Assembly (NCBI GenBank): GCA_016792685.1
Contig: JAEULQ010000098.1
Span: 1-64,000, forward strand
Length of the DNA: 64,000 nucleotides
Source of the DNA: Tabrizicola sp.
GTDB lineage: Bacteria; Pseudomonadota; Alphaproteobacteria; Rhodobacterales; Rhodobacteraceae
Reading direction: 5' to 3'
Shown here: positions 30,435-37,804 of the stretch, one piece after another
Position numbering within the stretch: position 1 is the stretch's first letter
How the letters are laid out: every line of letters starts with the position of its first letter
The notes under the pieces: generated by a model
The model's input: the letters and a program-made list of their open reading frames with translations, nothing else
The model's database searches: none
What the model was told of the DNA's origin: nothing
Position numbers and translations under genes: made by a program

Positions 30435-30809
30435 TCAGAAATCTGTCTCCAAGTAGACCCCCGAGCAGTCATAAGCGACCACCGCAGCAGTTGTGCCGGT
30501 GTTCATGAACAGCCGAGGCGACAGGAACTGCGTGTTGGCTGGCAGGTCCGCTGTGATCTCCTACTCGAACACAGCGCCGGACACCTCGTCCACCACGCGC
30601 ACTCACACGGAACTGCCGTTCGGTGGTGCCGCGATGAACAGCGTTAGCACCCCACCCGTCGCGATGCCGAAACTCGCCCCCATGTTGGTCAGCGTCGGCG
30701 CGCCGGTGCCGTCGTTCGTGACCAGCTGCCAGCGGATTCGGGTGCCGCGCTGAAAGCCGATGCAACTGCTGTTCTCGACCGAGGCGGTCGGCCTTGTCGC
30801 GGCGATCAA
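30435..30809 (-). pseudogene. Decayed phage-like structural gene, two in-frame stops
   Basis: One continuous minus-strand frame reads as a protein fragment from about 30809 to a TGA at 30435 but contains a TGA at 30603-30605 and a TAG a little further on (within FE-stop-EITADLP). Recognisable stretches are ENSSCIGFQRGTRIRWQLVT, TGGVLTLFIAAPPNGSS and LFMNTGTTAAVVAYDCSGVY. They resemble the C-terminal part of phage virion proteins, a judgement from pattern only. There is no proper start codon. The rest of the 30314-30894 interval is without recognisable genes. Confidence 0.6.
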
Positions 30810-30894
30810 GAAAATTTCCTAATGACCGCTTAGGCAGCTTGCGACGACAGTCTGCAACCCACCCGGAACGGCAGCAATGGGCCGTTCTCGTCGA

Positions 30895-31278
30895 TCAGCT
30901 GAGATGTGCGTGTTGCTCCGCCCAGTCCACCGTCACGCTCCCCAGGAAATGCGCCAACTCCACCTTTGGTCCTTGCTTGCCCTCAAGGATCGTTTCGACA
31001 AGGTCTGGCGAAAGAAGCGTCAGTTGCAGTAACCGCGTCATGTAAGACGGCGCAATGCCCTCGTGCACTGCCAGTTCAGCAGCACTCGCAAACTCCCCCG
31101 CCTCTAGCATCTGTTTCCACCGAAATGCCCGCGCTAGCGCCTTGACCAGCGTGCTGTCCGGCCCGCGAGGTCGCGCGGCACCTTCTGGCAACTGCATCTC
31201 TTTCCGCTCGCCGCGCTTCACGACACGGAACGGCACGTGCAGCGTCACGGTGTTGGAGATCGGCTTCGCACGGGTCAT
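30895..31278 (-). CDS. Small HTH protein of recombinase-associated family
   Basis: Protein of 127 residues starting MTRAKPISNTVTLHVPFRVV. A ParB/KorB-like helix-turn-helix lies at about residues 65-95 (GEFASAAELAVHEGIAPSYM, then TRLLQLTLL), followed by SPDLVETILEGKQGPK. I recognise the family as one that follows or is fused to site-specific serine recombinases in alphaproteobacteria; this is memory of the family, not a search. Its Shine-Dalgarno (GGAGAGG) falls inside the right tRNA repeat, seven bases from the ATG. It points into the island. A 5'-truncated relative occurs at 37336-37629. Confidence 0.7.
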   Translation of the reverse strand: MTRAKPISNTVTLHVPFRVVKRGERKEMQLPEGAARPRGPDSTLVKALARAFRWKQMLEAGEFASAAELAVHEGIAPSYMTRLLQLTLLSPDLVETILEGKQGPKVELAHFLGSVTVDWAEQHAHLS

Positions 31279-31282
31279 ACTG

Positions 31283-31549
31283 CCACCCTCTCCGCCACTT
31301 GCCCTCAGGAAAGAGTTCTCCAAATGCGGGTGCGACCGGATTTTTGCGTTGTTTTCGCGGGTTATGCAGGATGGGCTAAGCACTGGCCTCGGCGGGACGA
31401 GGCCCGAAAGCGTTCTCTACCTACCGGCTATCTCCAAACCTGATGACTGTGCCAATTTGGAGAAGTTCTGCAAGCCACTGAAAGTTCATCGTTTTTCTCA
31501 CGCCTGCCTGAACACTTCGATCCCGGTGGCGAGCGGTGAAATGGAACTG
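31283..31549 (+). repeat. Right copy of tRNA-3'-end direct repeat (attR/second attL-like)
   Basis: Positions 31283-31304 repeat the tRNA-Ser 3' end exactly. From 31305 on the sequence stays collinear with the region downstream of the tRNA for about 250 bp, including a decayed terminator (CCGGATTTTT) and GGGTTAT, ACCTGATGACTG and ATGGAACTG landmarks. The interval 31305-31768 otherwise has no recognisable gene. The repeat therefore ends module 1 and at the same time looks like the left arm of a second module. Confidence 0.75.
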
Positions 31550-31717
31550 TCATCAAGCGCTCGCATGCACGGCAAGCGCTTCGTCCGAAGGGTGGCAGTG
31601 TCCACTACGGGCAAGGAGCGGCCGTTGGGTACCGGCAGCCATATCAGGGGCAAAACGTCATAGATGGCCAAATCGCAGTTACAACGAAAGATGGACGCTG
31701 GCCCTAGAGAAGCAAGA

Positions 31718-31745
31718 ACGGCCCGGAGCTTTCGCTCCGGGCCGT
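31718..31745 (-). terminator. Terminator after the SnoaL-like gene
   Basis: Perfect 12-bp stem (ACGGCCCGGAGC with its complement) around a four-base loop, 24 bp beyond the minus-strand stop. Read on the minus strand it is followed by TCTTGCTTC, a moderately T-rich tail. Confidence 0.75.
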
Positions 31746-31768
31746 GGTTCGATCTGTGGCGCGTGTGA

Positions 31769-32260
31769 TTACTGTTCAAAAGCACCCATCTGGAAGAGCC
31801 CACCGAGCCAGTCTTCGAGGTGCCAGGTGGTCTGGACCATGCCCTCGTCGTTGAACTCGTGGATGTCGATGGTCATGATGGTGAACTCGCGTCCCTTGGC
31901 CGGGAAGCCCGCGAAGGGGCCGATCTGCTTGGCGGTATAGGTCGAGCGGACGGCGACCTTGTTGCCCTCCTGGACGATGTCCTCGATCACAAGCTTGCCG
32001 TCGGCGAAGGTTGCGGCAAAGCCCGGGATCATCTTCTTGAAGCCCTCACGGCCCGGTTCCTCGCCCTGACCGGCGGGGATATGAACCCAGTCCTCGGCGA
32101 TGATCTGGTCCAGGAGGTTGGGGTCGTTCTGGTTGAAGGTCTCGTAGAAGATGCGAATCCGTTCCTTGTAGTCGTCCTGGGCCATAGCGGCCCCGGCGAA
32201 CAACGACAGGGTGGTGGCGGCGGTGGCAAGGGCCATTGTGGCGCGGCGGGTGATGGACAT
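31769..32260 (-). CDS. Exported SnoaL-like / ester cyclase family protein
   Basis: Protein of 163 residues with a Sec signal peptide (MSITRRATMALATAATTLSL, cleavage after AMA near residue 27). The mature part is a SnoaL-like cone fold: YETFNQNDPNLLDQIIAEDW, GREGFKKMIPGFAATFAD and the final HEFNDEGMVQTTWHLEDWLG. Family members include polyketide cyclases and small-molecule hydratases; no catalytic claim is safe. It is probably periplasmic. It lies beside the LysR gene on the same strand, with 230 bp between. Confidence 0.85.
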   Translation of the reverse strand: MSITRRATMALATAATTLSLFAGAAMAQDDYKERIRIFYETFNQNDPNLLDQIIAEDWVHIPAGQGEEPGREGFKKMIPGFAATFADGKLVIEDIVQEGNKVAVRSTYTAKQIGPFAGFPAKGREFTIMTIDIHEFNDEGMVQTTWHLEDWLGGLFQMGAFEQ

Positions 32261-32490
32261 GATGGTCTCCTTCTCTCTTGTATGTTTGGGTGAGCTCGCC
32301 GGATCGGTGCCGCGCGTCCTGCGCGGCCCGGCGGGCCTTTCGGGTTTCAGGTTCGGATCGGGGCTGCTTGGCTACGTCTGTCTTGCGGCCCGATGAGAGG
32401 AAGCTAAGCCTTTCTCCTCAGGAGATCATCCGGCCTTCGGTTAATCCAGACTTTCCCAGAGAGAGATGATTGCCCTCTCCGTGGCATCCT

Positions 32491-33396
32491 TCACAGAGCT
32501 CCCAGCGGTCCGCCGAAGCCCTCGGGGCCGGCAAGGTAATCAAGAAAACTGCGGGTTTTGGCGGGCAGATAGCTGCGGTCGGGGTAGATCGCTGACAAGC
32601 TGACTGTGGGTGCAGGGAAGTCCGGGAGAAGCCTTTCCAGCCGCCCTTCGGTCAGATGTGTGCGGGCCGCGAGGTGAGGCATAACTGCAATGCCCATGCC
32701 TTCCAGTGCGGCCTGGAACAGCACGGTCTCATTGGCACTTTGCAGGACGGGAGACATCCGTACCTCTGGCGCGTTCGGGCCAAGGCCCAGGCGGACACGG
32801 CCCCCCGTGCTGATCGGGCTGTAGGCCAGGAACGGTGCCCCATTCAGGTCGACGACGTCCTTAGGGCGGCCGATCCGTTCCAGAAGGCTGGGGGCGGCCA
32901 CGATTTGGAAGGTCACGTCGGCCAGACGACGCGCGATAAGCCCTTCGTCCAGCGCCGGGCTGACGCGCAGGGCCAGATCATAGCCATCCTCGACGAGGTT
33001 CACCTGCCGCCCGCTGAGGTCAAGATCGAAGTTCACCTCCGGATACCGCGCGCGATAGGCTGCCAGCACGCGAACAAAGCCGGGCTCGGCCAGCCAGACC
33101 GGCAGGGACATCTTCAGCGTCCCGCGCGGATCGATGGTCGATTGCGCCAGACGCGCGCCTGCCTCATCCAGCCCTTCGATCAGCGGGCGCACGGCTGCCA
33201 GATAGATCGCCCCGGCCTCGGTCAGGCTGACGCTGCGGCTGGTACGGTTCAGAAGCCGTGCGCCGACCTCGGCCTCGATGTGCTGGACATGCTTGCTGGT
33301 CATTGCGGCCGAGATGTCCATCCGGTCGGCAACGGCGGCGAAGCTTTTCGCCTCGGCCACGGCGGCGAAGACCCGCAGGCTGAGAAGGCTGTCCAT
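32491..33396 (-). CDS. LysR-family transcriptional regulator
   Basis: LysR-type regulator of 301 residues. The winged HTH is at residues 1-60 (MDSLLSLRVFAAVAEAKSFA, then SAAMTSKHVQHIEAEVGARL and LNRTSRSVSLTEAG), and the substrate-binding domain follows from about residue 90. It belongs to the CrgA/AaeR-like group (PROBABLE from the DGYDLALRV and LIARRLAD patterns). The start at 33396 is preceded by GAGGG. It is divergent from the DoxX-led operon, with an inverted repeat in the 235-bp gap, so it likely controls that operon in response to an aromatic or electrophilic effector. Confidence 0.9.
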   Translation of the reverse strand: MDSLLSLRVFAAVAEAKSFAAVADRMDISAAMTSKHVQHIEAEVGARLLNRTSRSVSLTEAGAIYLAAVRPLIEGLDEAGARLAQSTIDPRGTLKMSLPVWLAEPGFVRVLAAYRARYPEVNFDLDLSGRQVNLVEDGYDLALRVSPALDEGLIARRLADVTFQIVAAPSLLERIGRPKDVVDLNGAPFLAYSPISTGGRVRLGLGPNAPEVRMSPVLQSANETVLFQAALEGMGIAVMPHLAARTHLTEGRLERLLPDFPAPTVSLSAIYPDRSYLPAKTRSFLDYLAGPEGFGGPLGAL

Positions 33397-33450
33397 GATT
33401 TCCCTCTGATGAAACACGCCATCGGGATGGCGCTGGTTGGTTGACTGACA

Positions 33451-33484
33451 GGCAAGCTACTCCTGCCAGCATTGCCGATCAATG
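33451..33484. promoter_or_regulatory. Putative LysR operator
   Basis: Between the divergent LysR gene and the DoxX operon lie two inverted repeats: GGCA-N9-TGCC (33451-33467) and a perfect CATTG-CCGAT-CAATG (33470-33484). Interrupted dyads of this size fit LysR recognition sites. Assignment rests on position and symmetry only. Confidence 0.45.
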
Positions 33485-33631
33485 CGGAACACCCGCAGTT
33501 CTCATGCAGATCATCAACCCACAGGAAAGACAGCCTTCACCTGCGGGCCAATGATCAAGGGCGGCGCACAGGGTATCTATCGGGGCACAGAACCATGGGG
33601 CCATTGCCCCCAAACGCCAAGAGGACAGACC

Positions 33632-34057
33632 ATGACCATGACATCGACCGCATCCGCAGCTCCCAGCCGTGGCTGGCACATCGGCCTTTGGGCCGCGCAG
33701 ATTGCCCTCGCGGGCCTTTACCTGATGGGTGCGTGGTTCCACTTCCTGCCCGCCGAACAGGCCGCCGCCATGGGCGCGGTCTGGATGTCGGAAGTCCCGA
33801 TCGCTCTACCGCGCTTCATCGGCGTGATGGAAGTGCTGGGCGTCCTCGGCCTGATCCTGCCCGCCGCGACCCGCATCATGCCGCATCTGACGGTCTGGGC
33901 CGCTGCTGGCCTGCTGGCCATTCAGGCGCTGGCCATTCCGTTCCACGCTTTCCGCGGCGAGTTCGAGCCGTTGCCCTTCAACCTGATCTACGTCGCGCTG
34001 GCCATCCTCGTCCTGTGGGGCCGTTCCCGCAAGGCGCCGATCGCGCCCCGCGCCTGA
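33632..34057 (+). CDS. DoxX-like membrane protein
   Basis: Membrane protein of 141 residues with four hydrophobic segments, DoxX/DoxX_2 type: GLWAAQIALAGLYLMGAWFH, LPRFIGVMEVLGVLGLILPA, then PHLTVWAAAGLLAIQALAIP and FNLIYVALAILVLWGRS. First gene of a six-gene operon (spacing 23 bp or less, several overlaps). In Bacillus, DoxX homologues CatD and MhqP are induced with dioxygenase-like and esterase partners by quinones. The start at 33632 is preceded by GAGGA. Confidence 0.85.
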   Translation: MTMTSTASAAPSRGWHIGLWAAQIALAGLYLMGAWFHFLPAEQAAAMGAVWMSEVPIALPRFIGVMEVLGVLGLILPAATRIMPHLTVWAAAGLLAIQALAIPFHAFRGEFEPLPFNLIYVALAILVLWGRSRKAPIAPRA

Positions 34058-34080
34058 TCCGCACAACACAGGAGACCGAC

Positions 34081-35016
34081 ATGGACACCCCGGCCCTCGC
34101 CCTTGCCCGGCAACGCGCATCGGGCAACCTTCCCGAAAGGCTGACTTGGGGCCCGCTGACCCTGTCGGTCACCAACCTGGACCGCGCCACGGCATTCTGG
34201 ACCGAAGTCATCGGCTTTGTCCGCCGTCCCGACCAAGGGCCGGGTGTCGCGCTTGGTACTCCTGACCGGACGCTGGTGGTGCTCGCTCCCGGCGCCACCA
34301 GCCCGGTCGCCCGGGGCCATACGGGCATGTACCACGTGGCCTTCGGGATGCCGAGCCAGGCCGAGTTCTCGCGCCGGATGCAGCGATTCATCGACCTCCG
34401 CCTCCCGTTTTCGCCGGTCGATCACCTGATGTCCAAGGCGATCTACCTCAGCGACCCCGATGGCCACGGCATCGAGATCGCCTTCGAAACACCCGAACGC
34501 TTTGGCCGGTTCACCGATGCGGGCGGCCGCTTCGGGATGTACGACACGGAAGGCCGTGCCCACAGCGGGCGCGAGCGGCTGGAAGTCCGGGCCGAACTGG
34601 CCATGGCCGATGGCACCGACCCGGCCCTTCCCCTGCACCACGATGCGACGGTCGCGCATCTGCACTTGCATGTCCCTGCCCTTGATCCCTCGCTTGACTG
34701 GTTCGAAGGCGTAGGCTTTGCCCGCAACCTGACCCTGCCCGACTTCGGCATGGCCGACATGGGTACAGGGGCACCCTATACCCATCGGCTGGCGATGAAC
34801 CTTTGGGCAGGTCCGGGCGCGCGGCCAGCGCCTGCCTCCTCGGCCCGGCTGCTGTCCTACCGGCTGGAGGCGACCGATCGCACCAACTTCGCCGCCGCGA
34901 AAGCGCAGCTGACGCAAGACCCGGCGACGGGCGTTCTGACGGGAACCGACCCTGCAGGCGTTACGCTGACCCTTTCCCTGCGCGCCACCGAAGACCAAAA
35001 GGAGGATGCAGCATGA
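34081..35016 (+). CDS. VOC-family dioxygenase-like protein (CatE/MhqO type)
   Basis: Protein of 311 residues with two vicinal-oxygen-chelate modules. The first begins LTLSVTNLDRATAFWTEVIG (about 25-44) with the HVAF strand after HTGMY and SDPDGHGIEIAFE; the second starts AHLHLHVPALDPSLDWFEGV. The His and Glu residues expected at metal positions (H in MYHVAF, E in GIEIAF) are present. It resembles CatE of B. subtilis, a catechol-2,3-dioxygenase-like enzyme acting on hydroquinone or catechol derivatives. Its end overlaps the next gene by four bases. Confidence 0.82.
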   Translation: MDTPALALARQRASGNLPERLTWGPLTLSVTNLDRATAFWTEVIGFVRRPDQGPGVALGTPDRTLVVLAPGATSPVARGHTGMYHVAFGMPSQAEFSRRMQRFIDLRLPFSPVDHLMSKAIYLSDPDGHGIEIAFETPERFGRFTDAGGRFGMYDTEGRAHSGRERLEVRAELAMADGTDPALPLHHDATVAHLHLHVPALDPSLDWFEGVGFARNLTLPDFGMADMGTGAPYTHRLAMNLWAGPGARPAPASSARLLSYRLEATDRTNFAAAKAQLTQDPATGVLTGTDPAGVTLTLSLRATEDQKEDAA

Positions 35017-35657
35017 CCCTGCAAAGCCCCATCGAAACAGCCTCGGCACCATCGCTGCTCAAGAGCCTCCTTTATCCCTACGGCCTCTGGGCGTTGTTCG
35101 CGCTGCCTGGCGTGGCGATGACTGTGGCGATCTTCACCTCGGATACGCCCGCAGCGGTGATCCACGAGATGATCCACCCCTCAGGGGAAATGTCGGCCCG
35201 CTTCCTCATCATCGCGATGATGGCCACACCTCTTGCCATGCTTCTGTGCGGGTGGCGTGGGCCGCAGTGGATGAAGAAGAACCGCCGCTATCTGGGCGTC
35301 GCGGCCTTCGGCTATGCGCTTTTGCACACGGTGCTTTACCTGATCGACAAGGCTGCGCTCGACCCCGTGCTGTCGGACCTGCCGAAGTTCTACATCTGGA
35401 CCGGCTGGGTAGCTTTCCTGATCTTCGTGCCCTTGGCCGTCACTTCGCATGACTGGTTTGTCCGCCGCATGGGCACCTGGTGGAAGTGGCTGCAGCGCTG
35501 GACTTATGCCGCTGCCGTGCTGACGCTCGCTCATTGGGCCGCGCTGAACGACTGGGGTGGGGTTGCCCCCGCGCTGGTCCACTTCGGCCCCCTGATCGCG
35601 CTGGAGACCTACCGCGTCTGGTACTGGTACCTGCGCCCCCGTCCCACCACCGCCTGA
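35013..35657 (+). CDS. Ferric-reductase-like heme membrane protein (MsrQ-like)
   Basis: Protein of 214 residues with about six membrane segments of the ferric reductase-like transmembrane domain. Candidate heme histidines lie in GYALLHTVLYLID and VLTLAHWAALNDWGG. The layout is that of MsrQ (YedZ), the heme b partner of the periplasmic methionine sulfoxide reductase MsrP, but no msrP gene is present, so the electron acceptor is unknown. It overlaps the VOC gene (ATGA) and is followed after 26 bp by a cytochrome b561 gene. Confidence 0.8.
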   Translation: MTLQSPIETASAPSLLKSLLYPYGLWALFALPGVAMTVAIFTSDTPAAVIHEMIHPSGEMSARFLIIAMMATPLAMLLCGWRGPQWMKKNRRYLGVAAFGYALLHTVLYLIDKAALDPVLSDLPKFYIWTGWVAFLIFVPLAVTSHDWFVRRMGTWWKWLQRWTYAAAVLTLAHWAALNDWGGVAPALVHFGPLIALETYRVWYWYLRPRPTTA

Positions 35658-35683
35658 CCCAGCCCTGAACCCGGAGCCCCATC

Positions 35684-36187
35684 ATGACCACCTCTCCCAC
35701 CGCCTACCGCCCCGCCCAGATCTGGCTGCACTGGATCGTCGTGATCGGGGTCATCCTGCAGATCGGCTTCAACGAGGCGATCGTCGCCGTCGTCGAGGCG
35801 CGTGAAGCAGGCCAGCCCGCCACCGACGCCGACATGACCTGGGCCATGTTCCATGTCAGCATCGGCTTCGTCATCCTCTTGGCCGTGATCGCCCGCCTCT
35901 ACCTGCGCTTCCGCCACGGCGTGCCCGGCCATGCCCCTGGCACCTCACCCGCACAGGCGCGCATCGCCAGCGTCATGCACAACGCGCTTTACGGGTTGCT
36001 GCTGGCGATGGTCGTCACCGGCATGCTGACCTGGAACGAGATCGCCCCTCTGGGCGGCCTGCACTTTGCCCTGAGCACGGCGCTATTCTTCGCGGCCCTC
36101 GCCCATGGCCTTGCCGCCATCTTCAACCAGTTCGTGCGCAAGGACGGCACGCTGGCGCGGATGATCCCTGCGTTGCGGAAGGGGTGA
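35684..36187 (+). CDS. Cytochrome b561 family protein
   Basis: Di-heme-type cytochrome b of 167 residues with four membrane helices. Likely heme ligands are in QIWLHWIVV, WAMFHVSIGF, SVMHNALYGLL and AALAHGLAAIF, the four His positions of the prokaryotic b561 (YodB/CybB) family. It transfers electrons between quinol and an acceptor such as superoxide in some members. It sits inside the six-gene operon with two DoxX genes. Confidence 0.9.
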   Translation: MTTSPTAYRPAQIWLHWIVVIGVILQIGFNEAIVAVVEAREAGQPATDADMTWAMFHVSIGFVILLAVIARLYLRFRHGVPGHAPGTSPAQARIASVMHNALYGLLLAMVVTGMLTWNEIAPLGGLHFALSTALFFAALAHGLAAIFNQFVRKDGTLARMIPALRKG

Positions 36188-36190
36188 TGC

Positions 36191-36613
36191 ATGTCAGCCA
36201 AGGTCACCCTGTCCCGCTACGGGCACATCGCCCTCTGGGTGGCCCGCGTGCTGGTTTCCATACCTTTCTTTATCGCGGCGTCGCTTGAAGGCCTGTCATC
36301 GCCCACAACGCTGGCCCAGATGGATCTGGTCTGGATCCCCGGCGCGCCGCTATGGCTGGTGCGGGTGGTGGCCGGGATCGAGGGTCTGGCCGCCCTCGGC
36401 CTGATCCTGCCGGGCCTGTCGGCTGCCGCCGTCACCATAGCGGCCCTCTTGCTGCTGGTCATCCAGATCGCCGCCCTCGTGCTTGACCTTACTGCTGGAA
36501 ACATCGGCGATCTGCCGGTCAAGGCGTTGGTCCTGGCGCTGACCCTGGTCATCCTCTGGGCGCGTCTGCGCTTGCCTGGATTCCGCGCCACAACCGAGAC
36601 CACCTCATCATGA
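36191..36613 (+). CDS. DoxX-like membrane protein (second copy)
   Basis: Protein of 140 residues with four hydrophobic segments: GHIALWVARVLVSIPFFIAA, LWLVRVVAGIEGLAALGLIL, TIAALLLLVIQIAALVLDL and KALVLALTLVILWARL. It is distantly related to the DoxX gene that opens the operon. It begins three bases after the cytochrome b561 stop and overlaps the hydrolase gene by four bases. Confidence 0.78.
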   Translation: MSAKVTLSRYGHIALWVARVLVSIPFFIAASLEGLSSPTTLAQMDLVWIPGAPLWLVRVVAGIEGLAALGLILPGLSAAAVTIAALLLLVIQIAALVLDLTAGNIGDLPVKALVLALTLVILWARLRLPGFRATTETTSS

Positions 36614-37272
36614 CCCTGACCCATCGCCATATTGATGCCCGATCCGGCAGAACCCGAAGCCTCGTCGTCCTGCTGCACGGCTTCGGGTCGAACGGGGCGG
36701 CCATGCTGGGCCTGGCCAAGGCGCTGTCTATCGCATTGCCCGACACAACGTTCCTTGCCCCCGATGCGCCCGACCCGGCGCCAGGCCGACCGGGCGGGCG
36801 CATGTGGTACACAATCCCCGAACTGGACGGGTGCAGCGTCGAAGAGGCAGATGCCCGGCTGATATCCTCGGCCAGGATGCTTGACGGCTTCCTCGACGAC
36901 CAGCTTTCCGCCACCGGATTGCCTGCCTCGACCATGGCCCTGGTCGGCTTCTCGCAGGGCGCTGGGCTGGCCTGCGAGGTCGGACCCCTCCGCCACGATC
37001 AAATGGCCGGTGTTGTCGCTATTGCTGGCCGGATGAAGCGCAAGCACGCCCTTGCGACCGAAGTCCGCAGCAAGCCACCCTTCCTGATCCTGTCCGGCGC
37101 CGAGGACAACCTCCTGACCACAGACGAGGTTGCCCAGACCGCAGCTACTCTCTCGCAAATGGGAATCCCGGTAATGAAGATCATCCTGGCCAGTGTCGGA
37201 CACAGCATCTCGGACGACGGACTTGCCGCCGCGCGCGATTTCTTGGCGACCGCGCTGAAGGCTTCGAACTGA
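36610..37272 (+). CDS. Phospholipase/carboxylesterase family hydrolase (MhqD-like)
   Basis: Alpha/beta hydrolase of 220 residues. LVVLLHGFGSNGAAM carries the oxyanion loop, nucleophile Ser lies in GFSQGAG, the catalytic Asp in LSGAEDNLL and His in VGHSISDDG. The abhydrolase_2 family includes MhqD, the carboxylesterase co-induced with dioxygenase-like and DoxX proteins by quinones in B. subtilis. It is the last gene of the operon and is followed by the eroded recombinase-associated gene on the other strand. Confidence 0.88.
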   Translation: MTLTHRHIDARSGRTRSLVVLLHGFGSNGAAMLGLAKALSIALPDTTFLAPDAPDPAPGRPGGRMWYTIPELDGCSVEEADARLISSARMLDGFLDDQLSATGLPASTMALVGFSQGAGLACEVGPLRHDQMAGVVAIAGRMKRKHALATEVRSKPPFLILSGAEDNLLTTDEVAQTAATLSQMGIPVMKIILASVGHSISDDGLAAARDFLATALKASN

Positions 37273-37335
37273 GATACTTGCCATCGCTGACGGCGCTTCT
37301 CTTGATGCTGATCATCCGCTACGCGCCGTTCGCGG

Positions 37336-37629
37336 CTAACATCCAAGATGTGCGTGCTGGTCCGCCCACTCTAATGTCATGCCATGCAGTACTCGCGCGA
37401 ACTCAATCTTAGGCCCTTGCCTGCCGTCCAGGATCGCCTCGACGATGTCCGACGCTGGCAGCGTGAAACGTAGGACACGGGTCATATAGGACGGCGCGAT
37501 CCATTCCCGTTCCGCCAAGTCTGCAATGGTGGCGAACTCGCCCGATTCCAGCATCCGCTTCCAGCGGAAAGCGCGGGCCAGCGCCTTGACCAGCGTGTTG
37601 TCCGTCCTTGGCGGCTGCGCGGATGCGGA
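37336..37629 (-). pseudogene. 5'-truncated copy of recombinase-associated HTH gene
   Basis: The minus-strand frame ends at a TAG at 37336 and matches the gene at 30895-31278 from its residue ~35 on: shared stretches include TLVKALARAFRWK, MLE-GEFA, IAPSYMTR and WA-QHAHL. Going upstream the match reaches about 37620 and then meets an in-frame stop (37630-37632) with no start codon. About 35 N-terminal residues and the expected tRNA-end repeat are missing. This marks the right border of the island. Confidence 0.75.
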
Positions 37630-37804
37630 TCACGCCTACATCGAAGCCTATAGCCGCGAGATACGGCGTCGAATTGCAGCGCTTGGTGATCCACCCGCCG
37701 TGGTCATGGGCACCTTCAGCGTGCGCGATCCCTATCGTGTCAGGCTGGAACCCGAAGTGGTCTTCCTGCAGAACCCGGGCCGGAATGCGGGACAAAAGCT
37801 ATGA
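37622..37804 (+). pseudogene. 3' remnant of a native gene cut by the island junction
   Basis: The plus-strand frame from about 37622 encodes roughly 60 residues ending RVRLEPEVVFLQNPGRNAGQ-KL, with its TGA overlapping the ATG of the next gene (ATGA, 37801-37804), as in a true operon pair. Upstream the same frame passes into sequence antisense to the HTH pseudogene. The coding character therefore begins at the island edge: the 5' part was deleted. I do not recognise the protein. Confidence 0.55.

Larger units (their letters stand above)
31283..37620. mobile_element. Genomic island module 2 (right end eroded)
   Basis: Segment of about 6.3 kb starting with the second tRNA-end repeat and ending at a truncated copy of the recombinase-associated HTH gene, as module 1 does. 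Cargo: SnoaL-like protein, LysR regulator and a six-gene redox/detoxification operon. No tRNA-end repeat remains at the right end: the 5' part of the HTH gene and the repeat are missing, and the neighbouring native gene has lost its start. Tandem accretion followed by deletion is the simplest reading. Confidence 0.55.

Noticed and set aside
35013..35657. Naming the ferric-reductase-like gene msrQ
   Set aside because: There is no msrP partner next to it; the neighbours point to a different electron-transfer role.
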